From assembly GCA_003117195.1 (NCBI GenBank), contig BDSI01000042.1, positions 198,986 through 262,985 on the forward strand: a stretch of 64,000 bases of DNA, written 5' to 3'. Positions 45,560 to 56,713 of the stretch are shown piece by piece. A model generated the notes under the pieces. It ran no database searches and had not been told where the DNA came from. It saw only the letters and a list, made by a program, of their open reading frames with translations. The stretch comes from Eudorina sp. 2006-703-Eu-15 (lineage: Eukaryota > Chlorophyta > Chlorophyceae > Chlamydomonadales > Volvocaceae). Every line of letters starts with the position of its first letter. The stretch's first letter is position 1. The translations under genes were made by a program, and so were the position numbers.

Positions 45560-47826
45560 ATGCCTAAGCACGGAAAGGCTGTTCTGCCGGCCAAGGGGGC
45601 CGATGATCGGGCGGCCGATACCGCTGAGGTTGAGCGCGAGGGCGCTCCGGCTGAGACTGGCGCGGAGGCGCCTGTGGATGATCCAATGGTGGGTCGTAAG
45701 GGCAAGAGCCCGTCTAAGAAGAAGCACCGGGACGGACCGGCGCCTACCTTGCCTGAGCTGTACCGTCGGGCTGCTGCAAAGGGCACTGGGAAGCCCAAGT
45801 CTAATAAGAAGGCCAAGGGGCCGAAGTCCGGAATTAAGGCGGTAGCTCAGAAAATTATTTTTGATGAAAATGGCGAGCGCGTGGGCTCCGGGAAGAAAAC
45901 AAGTGGGAAGAAGCGAGCGCGCGAACCTACTCCCGTTTCTTCGGATAGCGAGTCCTTGGACAACGGGTCCACTTCTTCTTCCTCGGACTCAGATGATGAT
46001 ACTGCCCCTGCCCGTCGTGCCCGTGCTCCACAGACGGCTTCGGACCTCGCGAAGGAGGTCGCGAAGGCCACAATCGACGACGCTGACGCTGAAGGGCCCA
46101 AGGGTCGCTCGTCGCCGAACGCTGCGGCCGCGACCGCTGAGCCGGTCGACGCGGCCAGGGTTATTAGGCTCGAGAGAAAGGTTGGAGACATGGACAATAA
46201 GCTCTCCAACATCGAAGGACTGCTGACCACCTTGGTCAACAAACGTCGCCAGTCCGAACCCAACTCCACCGACACCTCCCGGTCCACTTCACCTTCCCGA
46301 GAGTCCGGACAGGCCACTGCTTCGGTCCGCTCCTCTGACAGCGAGCGGACCCGGCACAAGAAGAAGCGCGCAGCTAAGCGGGCGCGCAAGCAGGCTCGGG
46401 CAGAAAAGGACGCGGCGGAGCACGCTCTTTTGGACAGGGAGGTGGCGGCTGCAAATGAGGAGCGCAGGCAGCGCGCGGCGGCTACGGAGAAGGCCGCTGC
46501 GGCTGCTGCAGCTGGTGGAGCGGCGGCCGCGGGGGCGGCTGCCGCTGCGGTGTGCGCTGGCGCTGCTGTCGGTTGCGAGGCGGCGGGCGCCGGTGCTGGT
46601 GCGTCCCCTGGCGTTGGTTCGGCGCCGCAGCAGGCGGCCAACTATGCCGCGGCGGCGGCGGGTGGTCTCTCTACCAGGGATCCGAGCCGCATTGAGATGT
46701 TTGCTCGGGAGGCGTTCAACCGGCTGGGCCGCGAGCTGGATAGTGAAATCTTGCGTTCAGCAACGCAGGAGCACGTGGAGTACCGGATGGGTCGCCCCTT
46801 GATCAAGCCGGAGGCTGCACGCGTGGCGGCCCTCCTCGTTCGCTGGCTGGATGGGCGCGCCGGTCCCGGACCGAGCAACCCAGGTGCGCCATTTATGGGC
46901 ACCGAAGACGCACTACCGCCGCAAGGGTTCGTTCCGCAGCAGGGTCCCGAGGTGAGCAATCACCGTCGCTTGCCTAACCCAGTTAAGTTTAATGGGAAGA
47001 CGGATAGTCACATCTCGTGCACACAAACTTGGTTCGATGGGCTTGTGCGATACATGCAAGCAAGTGGCTTGTTGCCCACCGAACACTTCATCTTTTGGTT
47101 GACTGGTCGTGCACAAGAATGGGGGCAAGCACTGCTCAAATCCTTTGCAGATAAGGGGCAAGTTTTGACTTTGTCCGCCTTGCGCGCTGCATTCCTTTTG
47201 CAATACGGCGATGTGCGCCGTCATACTGAGCAGGAGGCACGGGATCGTTTGCATGCGGGCGAACACGCCATGAAAACCGGGGAACGCGTGCAAGAATACA
47301 CACAGAGGTTCCGTGAAATCATCAGGGATGCACGGACCATGTCTCAGGGAGACATGATCGGATGGTTCTTGCGCGGGTTACCCTCAGCAATGCGTAAGGC
47401 ATGCGGTACGGATGCCAATGGACGAGATTGGCAGGACCTTGACCGCTTGATTGAATTTGCAATTGGACAAGAAACCCGCTACCGCGTTGCTACTGCAATC
47501 AAGGCTGCCGCAGCTAACCTGAATTTTGCTTCCACACCCCGTTCGAAATCCCTCAAACAGAAGCATACTCCTAAGAGGCCAAGGAAGGCAATCGAGTGCT
47601 TCAACTGCGGGCACATGGTAGACGACTTACATGAGCATCGTAGCTCTGGAAAGTGCGAAGAGATCCGTCGTGTGGCGGGTCCTCCAGTGCCGCGCGCGAA
47701 CCACAATGAGTACAACAAGAATCGTGGTCGGGGAAACGGCCGTGGTGGCCGCGGGGTCGTGGGGGCTATGGAGGCCGCGGTGGCCGCGGTGGGCGTGGCT
47801 CCAGTGGTGACCCCATGCAGGAATAG
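45560..47826 (+). CDS. Gag, third copy (best-preserved frame)
   Basis: ATG 45560. The frame is open through the charged N-terminal half, the (RESGQATASVRSSDSER)-containing centre, Ala-rich stretch, gag domain (about residues 470-620) and zinc knuckle (about residues 680-699). Only near 47752 does a G-run with four instead of five G shift it, giving a nominal 773-residue product ending at 47881. In the unshifted frame gag ends at the UAG 47824-47826. Gag forms the retrotransposon particle and packages its RNA. Confidence 0.88.
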
Positions 47827-50800
47827 GGGGTTGGCAAGCGCTTGGAGGGTGAAAGTCAGGAACGGGATGCACCGAGGGTGAGTGCTGCTGACGAAATGCA
47901 GGATGAACCCGCGGTTGCTGTACAGGAAAGGCCTGTCGTTGATTCCCCTGACTTGGACGATTGGTTGCCGCCACCGCCAGAGGCTGAGACGTCTGATAGA
48001 ATGTTTTTGGAGTCGGAATTTCGCGCTGTGCAAGCTCGACTCGGTCGGACGTTCACCTTTGACGCGGCATGTAACGATGATGGCAGCAATCGATTGTGTC
48101 AGCGCTTTGCCTGTCCCAGCCGTTCGTTTTTCGACCAGGATGTGTCGAACGAAGTGGTTTGGGCCCACCCTCCGGTTACACAGATTGATCAGTGGCTGCA
48201 GCATTATCAGAAATGCAAACTGAAGTCTCCCGAGCGTACGAGTGCTTGCTTTGTCGCGCCACAGTGGCCGCATGTTCAGCACCTTTTTCGAGAAGCTGGG
48301 TTCCGTTTGTTAAAGACATATCCTGTAGGCACGCAGTTGTTTACAGGTCCAGGAAAGGATGGGCAACGGGTCACGCTACCGGGCATACATTGGCCCGTAC
48401 AACTTTGGTACGACCCGCCCAGGGAACCAGCTAAGTTGAGCACTCTGCGCACCGGGCGCAGCCATACGATGCAGTTCGATGCTAGGATTGCGGACTCTCC
48501 AGCACGAACCTTGGTAGACAGTGGCGCAGATTGCAACGGGACTGCACATGGGTTCATTACGCTTTCCCTTGCACGTCAGTTGTCTTTGATGCTACGTAAT
48601 TCGGAAACGGTTACGGTACGACTTGCAGATGGTCAGTCCACTCGGTTGCACGGACAGGTTCGTGCCAAGTTGCGCATTGGGAACCATACCGAATGGGTTA
48701 CGCTACTAGTGCTTCCCGAAGGGGTTCCGGGTATTGATGTGATCCTAAGCTCAGATTGGCTTCATGTGCGCCAAGCTCGAATGGATTACAAGCGCAAGAT
48801 GTTGACCATTTGTTATCAGGGGCACGACGTGAAACTGAAACCGTCGTACGCAGCGTTGGAAGGCTTTGATCCGCTTAGCGGAAAACCGCTGCTTAGTACC
48901 GCAACTGTTGAATTTACCGGCGATAAGGAGATAGGGCTCCTGTCTGCCAAACAAGCAGCTAAGGCCCTGGCACGGGGGGCGCGCAGTTATCTTATGTTGG
49001 TGCGCGCGGAAAGCCAACCGTCCGTCGAGCGTGCGACGCTCGCTACAACCGTTGCTGACCGAGCCGATGGTGTCAGTGACAACCTGGTCCCGGAGCAGGA
49101 AATTCAGGCGCTTTTAAAAGAATATGAGGACGTGTTTGAAGAGCTCACAGGCCTACCGCCTGACCGCGGTACTGGTCACACTATTCCCCTGGTGCCCAAC
49201 GCGGAACCGCCTGCCAAAAGAATGTATAGGCTATCGCCTAAAGAAATGGATGAAGTACGGAAGCAAGTCACCGATCTTCTGGCGAAAGGTTATATTGAGC
49301 CTTCCAATTCTCCGTACGGAGCGCCGGTCCTCTTCGTCCAGAAGGCCAATGGAGAGCTTCGAATGTGTCTCGACTATCGAGCTCTTAACAAAATTACGGT
49401 GAAACGGCGGTATCCAATGCCCAACATCACGGAAATTTTCGATGCATTACAGGGTGCGAAAGTTTTTACTTCGCTCGATCTCCAGCAAGGTTATTATCAG
49501 ATCCGCATATCTCCGGAGGATATCCCTAAGACCGCATTTATTGCGCCTGGGATGGGTCAGTTCGCTTTTCGGGTACTTTGCTTCGGACTGACTAATGCGC
49601 CTGCGACTTTCCAATCCGTGATGAATGGGATTTTTGCTAAGCACATCGGAAAATTTGTTCTGGTGTACTTGGACGACATTCTGGTGTTCAGTAAGACGCC
49701 AGACGAGCATGTACAGCATCTCCGTACTGTGCTGTCACTGCTCAGGGAGCACCACTTCAAGGCTAAGCTGTCAAAATGTGACTTCAATAAATCGGAATTG
49801 AAGTTCCTCGGCCATATTGTGAGCCGTGAGGGTCTGAAGGTAGATGCCTCGAAAGTCGCTACGGTACGGGATTGGCCCGTCCCCAAGGATCTTAAGAAGC
49901 TCCGCGAGTTCCTTGGTTTAGCAAACTACTTCAGACGTTTTATCCAGGGGTTTTCGAGCTTGGCAGCTCCGTTGACAGCTTTGACCAGCGCGAAAGTGCC
50001 CTTCGTCTGGTCTCCTCAGTGCCAAGCGGCATTCGAGGGAATTAAGACAGCCTTGATGAATGCACCGGTCCTCGCCCTACCCCAGCTTGACAAACCCTTT
50101 GAGGTTTGGTCTGATGCGTCGGTATTCGGTACGGGAGCTGTTCTGATGCAGGACGGACACCCGGTGGCGTACACCAGTCAGAAATTCACTGGTGCGGAAC
50201 ACAATTATACGACCACAGATCAAGAATGCCTTGGGGTTATACACGCTCTTACTGAGTGGCGCTGCTACCTAGAGGGTTGTGAGTTCTTGTTGATTACAGA
50301 TCATCACCCACTAGTGTACTTGCACGAGCAGCGCGGGGCTGGGTTGCTGTCACGACGACAGGCGAGATGGATGGAATACCTTCAGCGCTTCAATGGCATG
50401 AAGTGGGAATACCGTCCGGGGCGAATCAACGTGGCTGATCCGATCAGTCGCATTCATGACGCGGTGTTAGCGGTGCTTGCCGGGTCCCTAACGGTTGGCG
50501 ACCTTGGCAAACGGATACGTGAAGGGTATGCTGGAGACCCTTGGTATAAGAAACCGAAGGCAGCAGTGATGCAGTTTAAGAGGCGGGACGGGTTCTGGTA
50601 CAAGGGTGACCAGATAGTCGTACCTAGGGATCCCATGCTGCGCACATCCATCATAAAGGAGTACCACGACCCTCCTTTCTCTGGGCATAAGGGTGCTGAG
50701 CGCACCGCAGAAGCGATCGCAAGGACGTTCTGGTGGTCTGGCCTCCACGCAGACGTGCAACGTTATGTTGCCAGTTGCCCATCGTGCCAGCGAAACAAGT

Positions 50801-52115
50801 CCCTTAACAAGAAGCCGGGGGCCTACTGCATCCTCTCCCGATTCCACAGGGAGTGTGGGAAAGTGTCTCAATGGATCTGATAACACAGCTGCCAACCACG
50901 AAGGACGGGCACGACGCTGTTGTTGTGTTTGTGGACCGGCTCAGCAAGATGACCCACTTTGCTGCCACACACACCAGCGCCACGGCAGAGGACTTGGCAC
51001 ACCTTTTCGTGTCAACTGTCTTCAAGCAACACGGATTACCTAAGAATTTTGTCTCGGACCGCGATCCACGGTTCACGAGCAAATTCTGGAAGGAAGTTAC
51101 GCGCCTGCTTGGCACACACTGTTATATGAGTACAGCGTTCCATCCGCAGACCGATGGCCAGACAGAGCGGATGAACCGCCTCTTGGAAGAGACACTCAGG
51201 CACTACATTGCTCCCACTCATGACGATTGGGAACAGCATCTGCCGCTTGTTGAATTCGCGATAAACAATGCTTGGCAGGAGTCTATAGGCACCACACCGT
51301 TCCTGCTTAACGGCGGACGGCAGCCGCGTACCCCGGTTGATCTTGGTTTGCCTAGCAACGTGCCTGGCGCTGTACGATTTAGTGCCAACCTCCGCGAACG
51401 ACTCGCGCGAGCAAGGGCGTGCCTCGAAGCTGCTCAGCAGAGGCAAAAGAAACACGCGAACAAAAAGAGAACAATCGCGCAGTTTCAACAGGGTCAGGAG
51501 GTGTTGCTCAGTACGAAGAACATTACGTTCAAGTCCCCTGGTACGCGCAAGTTGTTGCCGCGTTGGATCGGGCCCTATCGCATTGAGAAGATGGTGGGAC
51601 CCGCGGCAGCTAGGCTGACGTTGCCTACTGAGATGCGCATTCATCCAGTGTTCCACGTTTCACTGTTAAAACACTTCAAACGCGATGGGCGGACCCCACC
51701 GGCCCCTGCCTTCACAATTGGTGAAGATGAGTACTGGATGGTTGAGGATATTGCCGACCATCGTGATGTCAGTGCAGGGCGCGGTCGATACAGACGGGAA
51801 TACTTCGTCAGGTGGCAGGGTTTCCCTCCCTCTGAAAACAGCTGGGAGCCGGATGCTACCCTGCGGGAGTCTGCGCCAGTGGAACAACTGATCGAGGCAT
51901 ATGAAACACGCCTGCCCGAGGCGAGCCGAAAGGAGCAATCCCACGCTGCTTTAAAAGCGCAGCGCAAGGAAAACCATGGTAACAAAGGTGCCCAACCCCA
52001 GGAGCGGACACAGCCTACCCCGACTGTGCAGGAAACACAGAAACCGGATGACGATGTTGGCACAACCACACGTCGATCTAAGCGATTATTGGGGAAAAGG
52101 AAGGCTGAGGAGTAA
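47827..52115 (+). pseudogene. Pol, third copy (one-base frameshift in integrase zinc finger)
   Basis: Same domain order as the reverse copy. Open from the gag UAG to about 50820, where five instead of six G shift the frame to a stop at 50880. Open again from 50853 to the natural stop at 52115, including the integrase core, chromodomain and basic tail. As only a homopolymer differs, the break may be a consensus error. Confidence 0.88.
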
Positions 52116-52149
52116 TGGGAGTCGTCAAAGCTCTCGGGACGTTCGCTTC

Positions 52150-52162
52150 AGGGGGGGGAGAA
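52150..52162 (+). other. Polypurine tract
   Basis: AGGGGGGGGAGAA directly precedes the 3' LTR (TGTAACAC at 52163) and would prime plus-strand synthesis. The reverse-strand copy has the same tract at 32399-32387. Confidence 0.85.
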
Positions 52163-52700
52163 TGTAACACGGGGCTCGCGGACTTAGTGAAATACGTAAG
52201 GGAGCGAGCACGCCGTCGTTACAAAAGAGCCGCAAAGCTCTTGGGACAAATATGATAAATATTATAAGTTAAGAATGCAATAATGGATTGCATCTGATGG
52301 AGGTAGGAATACGGAGTTGATGTCCGTATACGGCCGATGCGACATGTTCGTAATCGGACCTTCTGCTATTGACAGTCGATCCTACCACGGTTCCCAACAT
52401 GGTAGCTTTGACGGACAAAGCTGTTACATCCTATGGTGTAAGTTGAAGTTTTGTATCACGCCCGTGGGGTGTCACACGGGAGGAGTGTAAATCTAAGGAC
52501 GCACACGTTGCCGACATGGTACGGCACTGGGTGATGCGAGGCCCCAGGTGCATAAAGGCTCGCACGGGTAGGGCATGAGCCATCACTAGACACCTAGTGG
52601 TTGTGGATCATTCCCACACTACGCCATTGCACATTCGTGTTACTTCCGTAAGTCTACCCTACGATCCATACGCTTCCGCTACACCAAAACCGGTGTTACA
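52163..52700 (+). repeat. 3' LTR (538 bp, complete)
   Basis: Begins TGTAACACGGGG and ends ACCGGTGTTACA, followed by the target duplication. Its first 286 bp recur at 31550-31835 and its full length, inverted, at 31849-32386. No TATA box is obvious. Confidence 0.95.
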
Positions 52701-52705
52701 ATAAC
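52701..52705 (+). repeat. Target-site duplication ATAAC (right)
   Basis: Second copy of the 5-bp duplication at 31545-31549. Confidence 0.95.
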
Positions 52706-52900
52706 CAAAACTGCTTCACGACCTTCACCGGCTACAGCACCGACCAGTGCGGCGAGGCCTGCCGAGCTAGCAACAACTGCCGCTTCTTCCTGCGACTGTA
52801 CGATGGGCGTTGCGTGCTCAAGTGGAACGCAATGCGCGGCGGGTGCGGCTCCACGCAGTACAATACGATCATTGACAAGGCCTGCTTCCAAGTTTACTGA
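52706..52900 (+). CDS. Last coding segment of the interrupted metalloprotease (second PAN domain)
   Basis: A 65-codon segment in phase with 31549 completes the second PAN/apple domain (TGYSTDQCGEACRASNNCRF, then GRCVLKWN and DKACFQVY) and ends at TGA 52898-52900. Its spacing of Cys parallels the first PAN domain (30179-31188). A TGTAA poly(A)-signal candidate lies at 52942-52946. Separated from its gene by 21 kb of retrotransposon, it is unlikely to be translated from this allele unless the insertion is removed or spliced out. Confidence 0.85.
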   Translation, partial: QNCFTTFTGYSTDQCGEACRASNNCRFFLRLYDGRCVLKWNAMRGGCGSTQYNTIIDKACFQVY

Positions 52901-55900
52901 TTGCGAGCTACATACATACGGAGAACGGATGAATGCATGCGTGTAATGTGTGAATGTGTGCACGAAAGAAGCTGTTTAGATGTTACCTGTTGGTGATGGT
53001 GTTTTTTGTCATTAGCCAGCACATTGTGCATCATTTTCGAAGCTAGCGCGCGCGTAGTGGATCGGTCGAGCGCATGTTGTGTTGTTTAAGCAGTCAGGAT
53101 AGGAGTGCGTGACATGTGAGGGGCCGAGCGGCGCCAATAGTTTGCCCGTATGCGTATATAATGTTGTGTGTGTGCATGCATCTAGCTAGTTCGTCCGTGC
53201 GACAGGTACTTAGCCCGCGTAGCCAGCCATCAAGACCGAATTTCTCCGCACGGCCGGGCTGGTTTGCGCATCGCATTTTAGTCCGATAGCTCCATTTCGC
53301 TCGGTTGCATTGCAGTTACTCGTGTAAACTAACCTATCCACCGAACTTGTCCATTCCCTAAGGCATGGATGAGGTGGGATCCTTAGTTGGCAGGATCAAC
53401 CGCCTTGGGCCCTCGGTTCGTATGGCGTAGGTTCGGTGTGATGATGGTTGAAGGTGTCCTATAGCATCATATAAACCGCGACATAAACCTTTAGGCAGGG
53501 CCCGGAAGCCTATCCACACTGTAACGGTACTACTACTACTACTTCTAAGGCATCGAGTCTGTGACCATGAGGTCACCAGTAGGATCCGGGTCGGGTCAAA
53601 ATGGTTGAGAAATGGGGAGTCCCGCTTGGACAGCCCGGCTCTTCAGTCGGGTCCGAGTCCGCCCCCGGTGTAAGTGGCCTTGAGCCACGGTTAAAGGGAT
53701 AGCCCGAGATGTGCGCGTCAAGCGGGTCGGGCCAATGGGTCCGGCCACACACCAGGAGACGGTTTCGGGGGCCTGGTAACACGGATAGGGGTCGCAGGCG
53801 TGAACAAAATACTGGTGACCAATGTCGACTCCCAACCCTTAAATCGGCGGTCCCCTTAACACACGCTTGGGCTTAGAGGTCCAGGAGTCAAGCTTTCTTT
53901 CTTTAAACTAACCTGTGTACGTATCTGCTGCCTCGATTGCCTTCATGATCCTGTATGCATGTAATATTATTGCCGCCGACGTATCCATAGCTAAATAAGA
54001 GTTAGACATCGCGAGTCGACTCGGCACGTTTTTGAATGGCGGCGTAATTAAGCCGCAACCCTTAGTACAGTACTTGCCACTTCTATCTAGGCCTGCCGTA
54101 CCGTAGCCATACATATATACATGCATAATCAACGCGCAAGGCAAACGGTACAAAATAGTTTTCAGGTCACGCAGGACTAAGTAGTCCAGGAATGGGGTCG
54201 GTTCGTTCCTGACGTCTCAAGTAAGCCTTTGCGCCGCGCTGCTGCAGTATCGATCGGTGAGTGACTTCTTCAGATGACCTAAAAGCCGTGCTTGCTTGGT
54301 TGATCTGCGTGCGGCGCAGACGTGACGCTGTCCACTGCTGGCCCTACCCTGCCCACGTCTTTCCTGGGCCTGCCGACGCTTCTCCTTATTCTCCTGGCCT
54401 CTGGGCCCGTCCGTCATCCCTATCCCTCGGACTCCCTAAGTAAGCAAGGCAGCAACACACCTGTCATGCTGTGATGTCATCATCCCTCACTGCTGCTGCT
54501 CTGCGTCACCGCCATGATAACATGGCGCCTGCCCGCTGTGCTGCCCGCGCTGCTCCTCGTCGTGACGACTTAGCTAGTCCTGCCCAGCAGGCTTGTAGCT
54601 GCCTGCGTGCCAGCAGGCAAAGGCAAGGCATTGCTTTGGTGAGCCCAAAAATAATGGTTCCAGATTATGCACATACATTGACATAGGAACAGAAGCCGGC
54701 GATCGGTGTTTATTAGGTGCACAGTGCGGGCGGGCGCATTTCTGTGTGCGGAGCGAAGCCTCTATCTTCGTCCACCTACCCCACGGCTCCTACACTTCCA
54801 CGCTGCTCCAGCTGCTGCTGCTGCGCAGACGTTAACTAACCCCCGACCCCTGCCTACGCGTGTTTCCCCTGGCCTATGGGCTCATCACCTAGCTGCGTCA
54901 AGGTCCTTAGCCAGTCAAAAATGCTCATGTCACTCTGTGATGCCATTATCACTAGTGCTCGCAGCCGCGTAACATGCATGCATGCCGCAATAATCAATCG
55001 TGCATGCGGCCTCCCATCCCCGCCGGAAAAAAAACACGATTCAGCTGGCCTAGCCTTGAGTGCCGTTGGGCGCCCACCCGAGCCAGTTAAATCATACAAC
55101 GCGCTGCATGCGTGTCAAGTAAACACTGGTATCTCCCCACGAACCTCTCACCTGCGAGCGTGGGTACTGCTGGTTTGCCTCTTGGTCCTCCAAAACCATC
55201 CTTGCTATTTTGAATGGAAGTTATTTTGCCATTATTTGCTCGTACGCCTCTGTGCGTCGCGTCGGCGGTCTATTTATTTGTGTTAAGCAAAGACTGCTTG
55301 CGCGCCTACCGTCGGCGTGGAAAACGGAATGTGCATTCCCAATCAACATAGACCAATATAGTGCCATCCTACAATCAAAATGAAGTAATTGCGTGTGTCC
55401 TGTTTGCGGGATGTCAACCGGTGTTTATAAAGGTTAGTACCCCCGAAGTCACTGGGCAATCCAAACATATGATACAAATAATATCCTATTTGCTTATAAA
55501 AAAATTGGAACCATAACATCTAAGAGAAAACCTGGTTTAAGGATGTAAAGAGAAGGCTCCCTCAGGTGGACTGGATTCACTGCCCTTCCTTCAAATCCTG
55601 ACAGATGACTGCTACAAACGGTGTTACAAATGGTCCACGCTTCTGACATTTTTTTCTGCAGTAACTTTGCATGATAATTTGTTATTTCATATACAATGTT
55701 CTTCGTAGATGTATCACTTGCGGAGCACTTCGGTGAGCCGACCGTACTGACTACAGCTGAAAATTGCATAGAGATGCCCCGAAAACAACCCTAACTTATA
55801 ATTGGCATTATTTCATCGTTCATTTCTTTTGGTCTCGTGCGGTTCTGTTGGGGTGGGCTTTACAATGCGGCGGCTGGTCCGCCCTCTCCTATCCTCCTAC

Positions 55901-56713
55901 CCATGCCGATTAGTGACAAGGTAGTACTTGCAGCTAGGTGCCTCAAACGATGCATGAATATTGCGCTTTTGGGCGCGGGAGGCAAGGTAGAGCCGTAGAG
56001 GTGTTACGGATAGTTGTTTTTACGTTTGCGCAGGCCGCCGGCTAGGCAAACTTTGCCGATCATGCATTTCATCGGGGCTAGAAGCACGGCAGGATGAAGG
56101 GATGAAACAAATCGTGATTGATGACGGAATGTCTATCCAAGGTCCATGCTCAATGATGCCAGCCAGGCGTCTGTCATTCACGTTCGGACCGTCCCATGGG
56201 TCACATGCTTTTCGCGGCGCGACGGGGATCGATGGGCGACACGCACGCACGTACACCCGCCGCACACACCGCACACACATCGATCAGGTAGGTCGGATGC
56301 GCGCGGAGGCCATCGCAATGTGGACCTTATCCTGTGGGTGAACGAACGAGCGAGTGCAGGTCAGCAGAGGTATGTAGGCCCGCCCATCGCTGCATTCTTA
56401 CATGGTTGCCTAAGTATACTACAGCATCAGGTACGTAACTTGTAAACAAGGGCGGCCGGTCAAAACATCCTCTCTTATTGCGCTCCGTTGGGCTGTCATC
56501 ACGACCGGCGAGAGCCAGGGCCATCAATTCAGGGCGCGAGGGTCGGTCACCACCGACCACACAGAAAGCGGGGTAAGCAAATCGTTTCTGCGGCCGGTAC
56601 GCCGTCAAGGGAACTTCACATTAACACGCGGCGCGGAGCGGAAATCTAACTAAGAAAGGTCCCGAACCAAGACGTGGTGGACCCGCCCGTGGCCCGCCGC
56701 CCCAGCTGCTGTC
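52901..56713. other. Intergenic stretch between the metalloprotease and gene C
   Basis: No supported gene. A minus-strand ATG-started 91-codon frame (55494-55769) lies in an AT-richer block without a recognisable domain. The part 53340-53870 has a different, non-coding texture that could be an old transposon relic, but I see no terminal repeats. The right end should hold the promoter of gene C. Confidence 0.4.

Larger units (their letters stand above)
31550..52700. mobile_element. Composite multimeric Ty3/gypsy (chromovirus) insertion, 21,151 bp
   Basis: The block is bounded by LTR termini and one 5-bp target duplication. Contents in order: truncated LTR (+) 31550-31835; 13-bp linker; complete minus-strand LTR 31849-32386 and internal region down to 39074; head-to-head plus-strand copy 39075-45460 cut near the end of pol; 9-bp filler 45461-45469; third copy 45470-52162 and full LTR 52163-52700. 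Each internal region encodes gag, UAG, then pol with protease, reverse transcriptase, RNase H, integrase and chromodomain. A simple element would be about 7.75 kb. The copies look almost identical, implying very recent activity. Chromodomain and YLDD place it among chromoviruses. Confidence 0.93.
45470..52700 (+). mobile_element. Third copy, plus strand, with complete 3' LTR
   Basis: Starts with the terminal 15 bp of the LTR, then the primer-binding region, gag, pol, purine tract and full 538-bp LTR ending at the target duplication. It is the most complete plus-strand copy. Only the 5' LTR body is missing. Confidence 0.92.

Noticed and set aside
53340..53870. Possible solo LTR or transposon
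   Set aside because: Composition is distinctive, but no terminal repeats, target duplication or second copy were found.
55494..55769. ATG-started 91-codon minus-strand frame
   Set aside because: AT-rich, no recognisable domain or signal peptide, no neighbouring exon; not enough to call a gene.
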